Assembly (NCBI GenBank): GCA_026387485.1
Contig: JAPLLQ010000011.1
Coordinates: 1 to 11,966 of the forward strand
Direction: 5' to 3'
DNA: 11,966 nt
Origin: Candidatus Omnitrophota bacterium
GTDB lineage: Bacteria > Omnitrophota > Gorgyraeia > Gygaellales > Profunditerraquicolaceae
Below are positions 5,874 to 11,607 of this stretch, one piece after another. Made by a program: the position numbers and the translations under genes. The notes beneath the pieces were generated by a model that did not search any database, had not been told where the DNA came from, and worked only from the letters and a program-made list of their open reading frames with translations. The first letter of the stretch is position 1, and every line of letters starts with the position of its first letter.

Positions 5874-6686
5874 TTAAACACCTAATGCCTCGGCCATCTC
5901 CTGCATGATTATTTTATTCTCGGCAAATTTTGATTCCGTTGACAGAGGCACGCATTTTGAAAGTTTCTGCTCTCCCTGTAAAAGCCTGCACGCAAAAGCA
6001 AGACATGTTGCTTCCCCGCAGGCACGACAATTAGTCTTAGGAAGCCAACCGTAAATCTGCAAAGCAGTTACTTTAACTTTTTCTTCATAGTTCGGTTTTA
6101 TAGTATCGCGGCTGGAGTATGTATTATTTACCAACTTCTTAACTTCATCTAATATCAGCCATGCATCAATAATGTCATCTGCTTTGGCAATGGTAATTTT
6201 TATATTGTACAGATTAATAAGGCGTCTCTCTTTCGCATAGGTCAGAGTCGATGCGCCATTATTATATGAAGCGCCTTTAATAACAGCATTTAAATAGGGC
6301 AAAATCTCTGTTATGTCCCTGTTAAAATATCCGATGAGCCGTATTTTTTTCTCATCAGCCATACAAGGTGCCACATAACACAGAGTAATGCTATTTAAAA
6401 ACTCACCACTTGATTCCGAAACCTTATATTCTTTTGCTCTCTTAAAGAAATCTTCTTCGTAATCATGATATAAAAACGGATAACGTCCACTAACCAACAC
6501 ATTCTCATTAATAATGACTCGGCATACTAACTCTTTATTTTCTTCAGGGACAACTACTGCTAATGTAGAAATATGCTTGAAATCCTTACCTTTAGAGATC
6601 AAAATTCTCTGAGCTCTTAATCCTTCATCCTGATTAGGAAAAACAATAATTTCGTACTGCTTGTTCTTATCTATTTCCAATGACAC
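5874..6686 (-). CDS. Fe-S cluster protein with ACS-gamma-type 4Fe-4S domain
   Basis: A 270-residue cytoplasmic protein. C-terminal residues about 205-248 (ALQIYGWLPKTNCRACGE and onward) carry C220, C223, C228 and C245, spaced CxxCx4Cx16C like the [4Fe-4S] domain of the acetyl-CoA synthase/corrinoid Fe-S protein family (PF04060). Residues about 115-200 (IGYFNRDITEILPYLNAVIKG, then ITIAKADDIIDAW and RDTIKPNY) match a middle domain usual in small stand-alone Fe-S proteins of anaerobes. The N-terminal 95 residues (YEIIVFPNQDEGLRAQRIL) are extra and only weakly recall DUF3343. The start is a GTG at 6686 with a poor ribosome site, so it is uncertain. It follows the ArsG-like permease by a few bases at the operon end and is a plausible electron donor for reduction of the substrate or of the redox proteins upstream. 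That role is inference. Confidence 0.75.
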   Translation of the reverse strand: MSLEIDKNKQYEIIVFPNQDEGLRAQRILISKGKDFKHISTLAVVVPEENKELVCRVIINENVLVSGRYPFLYHDYEEDFFKRAKEYKVSESSGEFLNSITLCYVAPCMADEKKIRLIGYFNRDITEILPYLNAVIKGASYNNGASTLTYAKERRLINLYNIKITIAKADDIIDAWLILDEVKKLVNNTYSSRDTIKPNYEEKVKVTALQIYGWLPKTNCRACGEATCLAFACRLLQGEQKLSKCVPLSTESKFAENKIIMQEMAEALGV

Positions 6687-6689
6687 ACC

Positions 6690-7379
6690 TTAAAATAGTC
6701 TCAAAATATATATACCTGTGTAGTATATGCCCACAATGATAAATATGACTCCGGTAATCTTACGAGTATAGTATTCAAGCCGTGTGATTTTGTTAAACCA
6801 GTGGCTTAAAGAAGTCACGCCCAAAGCAATGGCAACAGCAAATACAAGAACCGGCAATCCTGTACCAATTCCATAAATGAATGGCAGAACAATCCCGCTT
6901 TTGCTGTTAATTGCTAAAGGAATAAGGCTCCCAAAGAATAAGGCTGCCGAAATAGGGCAAAATGCCAGCGCAAAAATGAAACCCAGTAAAAATGCACCCG
7001 GAACTCCGGATTCTGCAAGTTTATTGTGATGTTTTTGTGAAAGCGAAACCCCCGGCAAGCGGATAGTAATTATTTCTAGCAAAATAAGCCCGGTAAGAAT
7101 TAATAGCGGGCCCAGAGCCTTACCCATGTATTTCTGTAAAAACTGAGCAACCTGCGGTACGCTTAATAGGGAGTTAATAATAATCCATCCCAAGATCGCA
7201 TAAGAAACCATTCGCCCAAGCGTATATGCCAGTCCGGAGATAAACACAAAAAACGGATGAGCTATCTTCTTAGATAGAAACGAAATAGCGGCCACATTAC
7301 TAACCAAAGGACACGGACTTATTGAAGTTAATATACCTAGCCACAATGCCGAAGCAGATCCTATAAATAGCTCTATCAT
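6690..7379 (-). CDS. CcdA/DsbD-like membrane protein, ArsG-family permease
   Basis: A 229-residue, mostly hydrophobic protein with six to seven membrane segments and an internal duplication. Each half has a Cys-Pro in a helix: SPCPL with C23 and AFCPISAALFFG with C141. This is the CcdA/DsbD-beta arrangement, which carries electrons across the membrane through a reversible disulfide. A branch of this family, ArsG, has been described as an aromatic arsenical efflux permease next to ArsF. The ATG overlaps the stop of the ArsF-like gene by 4 bp (ATGA), so the two are made together. Two readings remain: transporter of a reduced organoarsenical, or thiol-electron conduit serving the exported CPTC protein encoded just upstream. 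The paired Cys-Pro motifs favour at least a redox mechanism. Confidence 0.8.
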   Translation of the reverse strand: MIELFIGSASALWLGILTSISPCPLVSNVAAISFLSKKIAHPFFVFISGLAYTLGRMVSYAILGWIIINSLLSVPQVAQFLQKYMGKALGPLLILTGLILLEIITIRLPGVSLSQKHHNKLAESGVPGAFLLGFIFALAFCPISAALFFGSLIPLAINSKSGIVLPFIYGIGTGLPVLVFAVAIALGVTSLSHWFNKITRLEYYTRKITGVIFIIVGIYYTGIYILRLF

Positions 7380-7813
7380 TTAGCTTCCTTCAGGAAATCT
7401 GCAACCTCACTCTTTACATAATCAATAAATATCTGCTTATTACTAACGTGCTCCCAGATCTTATCCATATTCTTCCATTTGATTTCTTTGCCATCTTTGA
7501 CTAAAGACAAAATAAGCGATTTGGTGTAAAGCTGGTAATCTTGACTATAATGTTCGTTGCCTTTATCTTCTACGTTGATAACTTTAAACTCCAGCTTCCC
7601 AGACGCAAGCGCATCCTTAAAGTTAGTTTCTATGGCTTCCTTTGAATACTTCTCCAGCTTATGGCAGGTAGGACAACGCATTGTTTCATGAAAATAATAG
7701 ACAATAACATGCGAGTCTTGTGCATTCTCTGCTGCTTGAGCTAGCGGCGAAAGAATTATGCCGCTACTACTTAGTGCAACAACCGCCAGAAGAACGAGAA
7801 ATAGTTTCTTCAA
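7376..7813 (-). CDS. Exported thioredoxin-like protein with CPTC motif, ArsF family
   Basis: I place the start at the TTG at 7813 (LKKLFLVLLAVVALSS), because a GGGAGGG lies 5 nt upstream. The frame is open to another TTG at 7828. The first 30 or so residues form a signal peptide ending LAQAA. The mature part begins HVIVYYFHETMRCPTCHKLEKYS, with a CPTC pair near residues 47-50, the redox centre of a thioredoxin-like fold. Proteins of this type are annotated as ArsF-family nitroreductase subunits acting with ArsG. The first 47 bp overlap the end of the DGC-domain gene in another frame, and the stop overlaps the ArsG-like start, giving tight coupling. It is likely a periplasmic or outer-membrane-side thiol reductant or oxidant that exchanges electrons with the CcdA-like partner. 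Confidence 0.75.
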   Translation of the reverse strand: MKKLFLVLLAVVALSSSGIILSPLAQAAENAQDSHVIVYYFHETMRCPTCHKLEKYSKEAIETNFKDALASGKLEFKVINVEDKGNEHYSQDYQLYTKSLILSLVKDGKEIKWKNMDKIWEHVSNKQIFIDYVKSEVADFLKEAK

Positions 7814-8174
7814 TTTTCCCTCCCGCAATTATTGAAGCTGCTTTTTCAATACTTTCTTCATTGACTTTCGCTTTCCCTTTCTCGAAACCTATATCTTTAA
7901 GATTAAACGCCAAAACCTTAAAACCAGCGTGCTCAAGCGTTTTCTTTGAACAGGAAACCGGACAGCCATCAATAGCAATAATCTTGTTGGCCGCTTTCGT
8001 TGACTCAATCATACCGGGAATATGCGCGCCGATACCCGAAAGGCAAAACATCTTCGCCTGGCCGCATTTGGCCATTTTTCGCGCAACTCGGTCTGATAGT
8101 TCGCCCACATCCGAACCACCGGAACAGGAAAATATCAATACACCCGTTTCATTACACATGCAATTAGCCGCCAT
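7767..8174 (-). CDS. DGC-domain putative zinc-binding protein
   Basis: A 135-residue cytoplasmic protein of the PF08859 type. The start is the ATG at 8174, with AGGAGG about 6 nt upstream; a TTG one codon earlier is too close. Cysteines come in clusters: ANCMCNE near the N-terminus, IFSCSGGSDVGELSDRVAR at the nucleotide-fold-like first strand, the KMFCLSGIGAH segment, and the family signature AIDGCPVSC (about residues 68-75). The C-terminus ends SSGGCCTK, an extra vicinal Cys pair suited to soft metals or trivalent arsenic. Family members recur beside ArsP/ArsG and thioredoxin genes, but the biochemical role is unsettled. The last codons overlap the start and signal peptide of the ArsF-like gene, whose ribosome binding site lies inside this coding sequence. 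Confidence 0.75.
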   Translation of the reverse strand: MAANCMCNETGVLIFSCSGGSDVGELSDRVARKMAKCGQAKMFCLSGIGAHIPGMIESTKAANKIIAIDGCPVSCSKKTLEHAGFKVLAFNLKDIGFEKGKAKVNEESIEKAASIIAGGKIEETISRSSGGCCTK

Positions 8175-8184
8175 CAAACTCCTC

Positions 8185-8418
8185 CTATTTTGAAATGATT
8201 TTCTTTATCTCGTCTTCGCTTAAGACCTTGCCCGCTGAAACCACTATTCCGTCAATGACTAACGCAGGGGTCATCATTACGCCATACTCGGTAATCTTAT
8301 CAATGTCCGTTACCTTACCGATTTCGGCTTGTATGTTCAATTCTTTAGCTGCCGCCTCGGCATTGGAAGTAAGCTGTTTACACTTAGGACATCCGGCTCC
8401 CAATATCTCAATTTTCAT
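8185..8418 (-). CDS. Small thioredoxin/glutaredoxin-fold protein (redox-active disulfide protein 2 type)
   Basis: A complete 77-residue thioredoxin-fold domain of the TM0996/MTH895 type. The start MKIEILGAGCPKCKQL contains the CPKC active site (C10, C13) after the first strand. VMMTPALVIDG provides the expected cis-Pro (P51), and the C-terminal helix is SEDEIKKII. It has no signal peptide, so it acts in the cytoplasm. The ATG at 8418 follows a GGAGG, and its TAG stop overlaps the ribosome binding site of the next gene. In the operon it would pass thiol electrons to the DGC protein, to the permease or to a bound metalloid. Such mini-thioredoxins are common next to SO_0444/ArsP-type permeases, but their exact partner is not established. 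Confidence 0.85.
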   Translation of the reverse strand: MKIEILGAGCPKCKQLTSNAEAAAKELNIQAEIGKVTDIDKITEYGVMMTPALVIDGIVVSAGKVLSEDEIKKIISK

Positions 8419-8432
8419 TAGCGCCTTCCTCC

Positions 8433-9605
8433 CTATTTAGCTATTACTCCAAAAATCATACCACTTATGGTGGCCATAATAACCACTAGCCCCACATAAA
8501 CAACTGTCTTTTTTGTTCCCATAATACTGCGCAACACAAGCATGCTGGGTAAACTTAAGGCAGGGCCGGCCAAAAGAAGCGCAAGCGCAGGTCCCTTGCC
8601 CATTCCCGAATTCATCAACCCCTGCAATATGGGCACCTCGGTAAGTGTTGCAAAATACATAAACGCCGCAACAATTGATGAGAAGAAATTCGCCCACAGC
8701 GAATTACCTCCTACAAGCATTACAATGAATCTTGAAGGAATAACGCCTTCATGACCGACTCTGCCAAGTAGGAATCCTGAAACAAGCACTCCTCCCAGTA
8801 AAAGCGGTAGTATCTGTAATGCAAAACCCCATGTCGCGCCAGTCCATTCTTTTAATTCGTCTTTTTTGAACCATTTAAAGAGCATAACAACTAGACTGAT
8901 AAGAGAAAAACCCGCAATCCACCACTTGTACTGATAAATGATTGACCAGATTCCATGATCGCCTTCTAAAGGCTTACCCCAGTTAGCAAATACGAGAAAC
9001 GCAACCATTGAAACGAAATAAAGAACTGTCTTGCCTAAAGAACGAGTTTCTTTTACCCCTCCTACATTGAAATCGCCAGTCGCATGGCGGGCTCTTTCTT
9101 CTTTCAAAAATATAAGGTGCATCAATAGACCAATAACTACACTAAACATGACCGCGCCTAGGGCTCTTGCCAGCCCTAATTGCCAACCAAGGATACGCGC
9201 TGTCAAAATAATAGCTAAAACATTGATGGCAGGCCCCGAATACAGAAAGGCAACCGCAGGTCCAAGGCCAGCTCCTCTTTTATATATCCCGGAGAATAAA
9301 GGTAAAACAGTACAGGAACAAACTGCCAATATCGTACCGGATATTGAAGCAACGCTATAGGAAAGAAATTTATTCGCTTTAGCGCCAAAATACTTCATGA
9401 CTGATGCCTGACTTACAAAAACCGATATGGCTCCTGCAATAAAGAATGCCGGAACAAGACATAAAAGTACATGCTCCCGCGCGTACCACTTAACTAATAC
9501 CAAAGCCTCAAATACTGCGTTATTAAAACGTATATTTTCTACCGGCAAATAAAAACAAACCAAAAATGCAGCTAATATATATAGAAACTTTTTCCAATCT
9601 TTCAT
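8433..9605 (-). CDS. SO_0444/ArsP-type permease (DUF318 family)
   Basis: A 390-residue membrane protein with about ten helices in two related halves. The first half has AVCSCTVLPLFSGIYKRGAG with C96 and C98, then FLYSGPAINVLAI (GPAIN at 124-128). The second half has EVPILQGLMNSGMGKGPALA and LLAGPALSLPSM. This is the family signature of the predicted permeases that include SO_0444 Cu/Zn exporters and ArsP organoarsenical exporters. The CSC pair could bind a soft metal or As(III). A cytoplasmic loop of about 40 residues (KEERARHATGDFNVGGV) separates the halves. The ATG overlaps the DUF134 stop by 4 bp (ATGA). The substrate cannot be fixed from sequence. The ArsF/ArsG-type genes downstream favour an arsenical, while metal export remains possible. 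Confidence 0.82.
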   Translation of the reverse strand: MKDWKKFLYILAAFLVCFYLPVENIRFNNAVFEALVLVKWYAREHVLLCLVPAFFIAGAISVFVSQASVMKYFGAKANKFLSYSVASISGTILAVCSCTVLPLFSGIYKRGAGLGPAVAFLYSGPAINVLAIILTARILGWQLGLARALGAVMFSVVIGLLMHLIFLKEERARHATGDFNVGGVKETRSLGKTVLYFVSMVAFLVFANWGKPLEGDHGIWSIIYQYKWWIAGFSLISLVVMLFKWFKKDELKEWTGATWGFALQILPLLLGGVLVSGFLLGRVGHEGVIPSRFIVMLVGGNSLWANFFSSIVAAFMYFATLTEVPILQGLMNSGMGKGPALALLLAGPALSLPSMLVLRSIMGTKKTVVYVGLVVIMATISGMIFGVIAK

Positions 9606-9907
9606 TGCTTACTCTTTCTCTTAACCTTACAGCAACCGCCTTCAATCCTGATTGCCTTAATATTAACCAAACCATCGGCTATTTTTCTATGCGCCAAGGT
9701 AATAATTCTAGAGAAGGTTGACCGGGAAATCTTCATTAACTTTGCTGCCTCAACCTGTTTCAATCCTTCAAGACAGGCCAGACGCACGGCCTCAAACTCA
9801 TCGAGTGTCAAATAAACCCCTTCCAGCTTACTTAAGGGTTTACAAAGCGGCTTAAAACATCTTTCACCCGGAATACATTTTACCCATCTAGTTTTCTTAG
9901 GCCTCAA
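9602..9907 (-). CDS. DUF134/UPF0251 HTH regulator
   Basis: A 101-residue protein matching the UPF0251 layout: basic N-terminus RPKKTRWVKCIPGERCFKP, then LEGVYLTLDEFEAVRLACLEGL, the helix-turn-helix KQVEAAKLMKISRSTFSRI (about residues 50-68), ITLAHRKIADGLVNIKAIRIEGG and a Cys-Cys tail (GGCCKVKRKSKQ). C11, C17, C21 and the CC pair could sense metal or oxidants. It starts with TTG at 9907, supported by AGGAGG 5 nt upstream. It heads the operon and lies directly behind a promoter and palindrome, so autoregulation of the whole operon is likely. No ArsR-type repressor is seen in the window, so this protein is the best regulator candidate. Confidence 0.85.
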   Translation of the reverse strand: MRPKKTRWVKCIPGERCFKPLCKPLSKLEGVYLTLDEFEAVRLACLEGLKQVEAAKLMKISRSTFSRIITLAHRKIADGLVNIKAIRIEGGCCKVKRKSKQ

Positions 9908-9924
9908 AATAACCTCCTATAGTT

Positions 9925-9972
9925 ATGAACATATGTGCATAATAAGTTTAACATATTATTTTATTTCGTCAA
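9925..9972 (-). promoter_or_regulatory. Operon promoter with palindromic operator
   Basis: On the minus strand TTGACG (9972-9967) is followed after 16 bp by TAAACT (9950-9945), a reasonable -35/-10 pair. Just downstream is ATGAACATATGTGCAT (9940-9925 on the opposite strand), a 16-bp palindrome centred on CATATG with one mismatched pair. Its TGAA-N6-TGCA core resembles ArsR/SmtB-type operators (TGAA-N6-TTCA). A repressor bound here would block transcription start or escape. The first gene begins 18 bp further on. Confidence 0.55.
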
Positions 9973-10007
9973 TGAAAAATTTATGCGTGGCTGGATTAAA
10001 TTAAAAG

Positions 10008-10247
10008 TTATACTGTAATCTTAAATGAACTTCTGCCCTTTCTCTGCCTTTTCTTTAAACAATCATCAACCTCTGCTTCTTTAAATCTAACCCCTTTGGG
10101 AAACTTATAATGAGGTATAAATCCAGTATGAGTCCACTCATAAACCGTGCTCCGGATTATCTGGATTAATTCGCTTAATTGTTCAACAGTTAGTAGCTTT
10201 TCCGCCGGGTTAGATTTCCTTATTCTCAGAGGGCACAAAATGGGCAC
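10008..10247 (-). CDS. Excisionase/AlpA-like HTH protein (HTH_17 type)
   Basis: A 79-residue basic protein. Residues 18-67 (LLTVEQLSELIQIIRSTVY, EWTHTGFIPHYKFPKG, VRFKEAEVDDCLKKR) match the winged-helix excisionase domain of AlpA/Xis-like proteins, including the STVYEW recognition helix and the VRF wing. Such proteins bend DNA near attachment sites and bias integrase toward excision, or act as regulators. It sits about 70 bp from the tRNA-Phe core, where an element's xis gene is often found. The GTG at 10247 lies inside one of the arm repeats and has no Shine-Dalgarno, so the true start may differ. A truncated homologue lies at 5443-5619. No integrase accompanies it. Confidence 0.7.
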   Translation of the reverse strand: MPILCPLRIRKSNPAEKLLTVEQLSELIQIIRSTVYEWTHTGFIPHYKFPKGVRFKEAEVDDCLKKRQRKGRSSFKITV

Positions 10248-10334
10248 AAGGAAAATTAGATTTTTATTGGCGGGCGTAATTTGTTGCGGTAAGGATAGTT
10301 ACAAGGTGCTAATATCTAAATGCCGAGAGAGGGA
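10093..10334. repeat. Right att end of element A (repeat of 5466-5706)
   Basis: Perfect GGGCACA words at 10231-10237 and 10242-10248 (11-bp period) lie about 70 bp left of the core at 10318-10334. The core covers the last 14 nt of tRNA-Phe and 3 flanking bases. The tract matches the right end of element B through the HTH coding region, with a few substitutions. Past 10334 the similarity ends and unique tRNA sequence begins, as expected for the attachment core. Confidence 0.75.
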
Positions 10335-10392
10335 ATCGGACCCCCCACGCCGGCCTTTTCAGGGCCGCGCTCTACCACTGAGCTATCTCGGC
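10321..10392 (-). tRNA. tRNA-Phe(GAA)
   Basis: A 72-nt cloverleaf. The acceptor stem is GCCGAGA/TCTCGGC, the D-arm GCTC-AGTGGTA-GAGC, the anticodon stem CGGCC/GGCCG with loop CTGAAAA (T33, anticodon GAA), the variable loop GCGTG, and the T-arm GGGGG-TCCGATT-CCCTC with one G-U pair. The discriminator is A, and CCA is not encoded. The T-loop has C rather than T at position 55, a mild oddity. The gene is intact and serves as the attachment site of the two tandem elements to its left. It lies 56 bp after pssA on the same strand. Confidence 0.93.
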
Positions 10393-10448
10393 TAAATTCA
10401 AAACTTGACCTATTTAATGGTAGCAAAAAAGCGGTAAAAAGCAATATT

Positions 10449-11120
10449 TTATTTAGCTTCCTGTCGCACTACCGCAAATGGGGCAAGAACAATATAGAAT
10501 GTGAAAAAGAGGAATATTACCACTTGCGGGAAAAATATTGCCGCTATTGCCGCTATAACAAGAACGACCATGATGGACTTCTTCAACGCGAGCCTCAAGC
10601 CATCAAGGTTCAAATATCGCACTCTGGAAACCATTAAAAATGCCAATAATAACACCAACAGCAAGAATATGAGCGGCGGCGGAGACTGGGCGTATTTACG
10701 GCATATGAGAATAAATGAAGCCAGGAACCCTCCGCTTACCGTCGTGGGTAGGCCGTAAAAAAAGGTAGTCATCTTATCGCTCGGCGTAAGGTTGTATTGC
10801 GCCAGGCGCACCACGCTTGCCAGGAGATAAATAAACAGGGAAAGTGTCGCAAAGATATGAAAATCCTTATAGACAAAAGTATAGCCTAATATCGAAGGGG
10901 CCATTCCAAAAACAACGACATCCACCAGTGAATCAAATTGCTTGCCGAATTCGCTTGAGGCCTGGTTAAGCCTGGCAACCTGCCCGTCTAGACCGTCAAA
11001 GACAACCGCCAGTATTATCGCCCAAGAAGCAAGGGTAAACTGGCCCTCAAGAGAAAAAATAACTGAAGCAAAACCGCAAAACAGACTTAAAGAGGTAAGT
11101 AGGTTCGCTAAGGTGTTCAT
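10449..11120 (-). CDS. pssA: CDP-diacylglycerol-serine O-phosphatidyltransferase
   Basis: A 223-residue membrane enzyme that makes phosphatidylserine from CDP-diacylglycerol and serine, the first step to phosphatidylethanolamine. The full CDP-alcohol phosphatidyltransferase signature is present: D-G-L-D-G-Q-V-A-R, then eight residues, G, three, D, three, D (residues about 42-67; DGLDGQVAR and FGKQFDSLVD). The N-terminus NLLTSLSLFCGF matches bacterial PssA, and six or so hydrophobic segments follow. The ATG overlaps the stop of the lipoprotein gene by one base (TAATG). Other CDP-alcohol transferases share the motif, but the length and the N-terminal NLLTSLSLFCG favour PssA. It belongs to the flanking chromosomal operon, not to the elements. 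Confidence 0.85.
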   Translation of the reverse strand: MNTLANLLTSLSLFCGFASVIFSLEGQFTLASWAIILAVVFDGLDGQVARLNQASSEFGKQFDSLVDVVVFGMAPSILGYTFVYKDFHIFATLSLFIYLLASVVRLAQYNLTPSDKMTTFFYGLPTTVSGGFLASFILICRKYAQSPPPLIFLLLVLLLAFLMVSRVRYLNLDGLRLALKKSIMVVLVIAAIAAIFFPQVVIFLFFTFYIVLAPFAVVRQEAK

Positions 11121-11506
11121 TATCTGGCCTCTTCCATAATCTTGCCGTAAAGATCCTGGGCTAAAGTTAAATTAGGCAGGTGAAATTTACGCGCGGAGAT
11201 CCTGAGACGTACGGTTGCACGAGTTAAACGTATAAGCCTGATCCAAACCTTAGACCCATCGGCTGCCAAAACTAAGTAACCCCGGCCGCTATCCTCTTGT
11301 TTTATCGTCCCGCGGATCCTAGAGACTTGCGCTATAGCATCCCAAACGCTATCATAGGATTTATCCGTATCCCCCTGCACGGTATCTTTACTAACCGCAT
11401 AACAACCCACCCCTCCCACTGCGGCTCCGATAATCAGGGGGGCGCAGCCCAGAATAAAATTAAGCATAAAAACAATCACAAGGAAAGAGGTAATCACCCT
11501 TCTCAC
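11120..11506 (-). CDS. DUF3568-like lipoprotein
   Basis: A 128-residue protein with a lipoprotein signal: hydrophobic VITSFLVIVFMLNF followed by the lipobox ILGC, with the lipidated Cys at about residue 21. A Gly-rich segment (GAAVGGVGCYAVSKD) follows, then a small alpha/beta domain (YDSVWDAIAQVSRIRGTIK to ARKFHLPNLTLAQDLYGKI). The same pattern appears in the DUF3568 family of short lipoproteins, which have no assigned function. It starts with GTG at 11506, preceded by AGGAG and overlapping the previous stop by 4 bp (GTGA). It is probably anchored to the outer or inner membrane. Its place between a symporter unit and pssA does not define its role. Confidence 0.7.
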   Translation of the reverse strand: MRRVITSFLVIVFMLNFILGCAPLIIGAAVGGVGCYAVSKDTVQGDTDKSYDSVWDAIAQVSRIRGTIKQEDSGRGYLVLAADGSKVWIRLIRLTRATVRLRISARKFHLPNLTLAQDLYGKIMEEAR

Positions 11507-11607
11507 TTTAGCTCCTTTTTTGAGAATACCTTAAAGAAACAAAAAATAGTAAGCCACAAAATAACAGCCCAAGATATAATTAAAAAAAGCCATCCTTCGG
11601 GTTTCAT
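11503..11607 (-). CDS. Small single-span membrane protein, symporter accessory type
   Basis: A 34-residue protein, MKPEGWLFLIISWAVILWL then TIFCFFKVFSKKELK. It has one transmembrane helix (about residues 6-26) and a basic cytoplasmic tail. It starts inside the stop of the transporter gene (ATGA overlap) and ends inside the GTGA start of the lipoprotein gene, so all three are translationally coupled. Tiny subunits of this kind (MetS-like) accompany sodium/solute symporters of the NSS/SNF family and are needed for activity in characterised cases. Identity is inferred from size, topology and position. Confidence 0.75.
   Translation of the reverse strand: MKPEGWLFLIISWAVILWLTIFCFFKVFSKKELK

Larger units (their letters stand above)
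5690..10334. mobile_element. Element A: integrase-less tRNA-Phe island carrying an arsenical/thiol-redox operon
   Basis: The segment lies between the second and third copies of the 17-bp core. The third copy is the 3' end of the intact tRNA-Phe gene. It holds one minus-strand operon of seven genes and an intact excisionase-like HTH gene beside the right core. Perfect GGGCACA arm pairs lie at both ends. With no recombinase in about 4.6 kb, it fits the cis-mobilizable element idea, in which att-flanked cargo is moved by a related element's integrase. Both ends look intact, so it is likely the more recent insertion. Circularisation is not demonstrated. Confidence 0.7.

Noticed and set aside
7720..8193. 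157-codon plus-strand frame
   Set aside because: It is antisense to the DGC and ArsF-like genes, both of which have good start sites and motifs.
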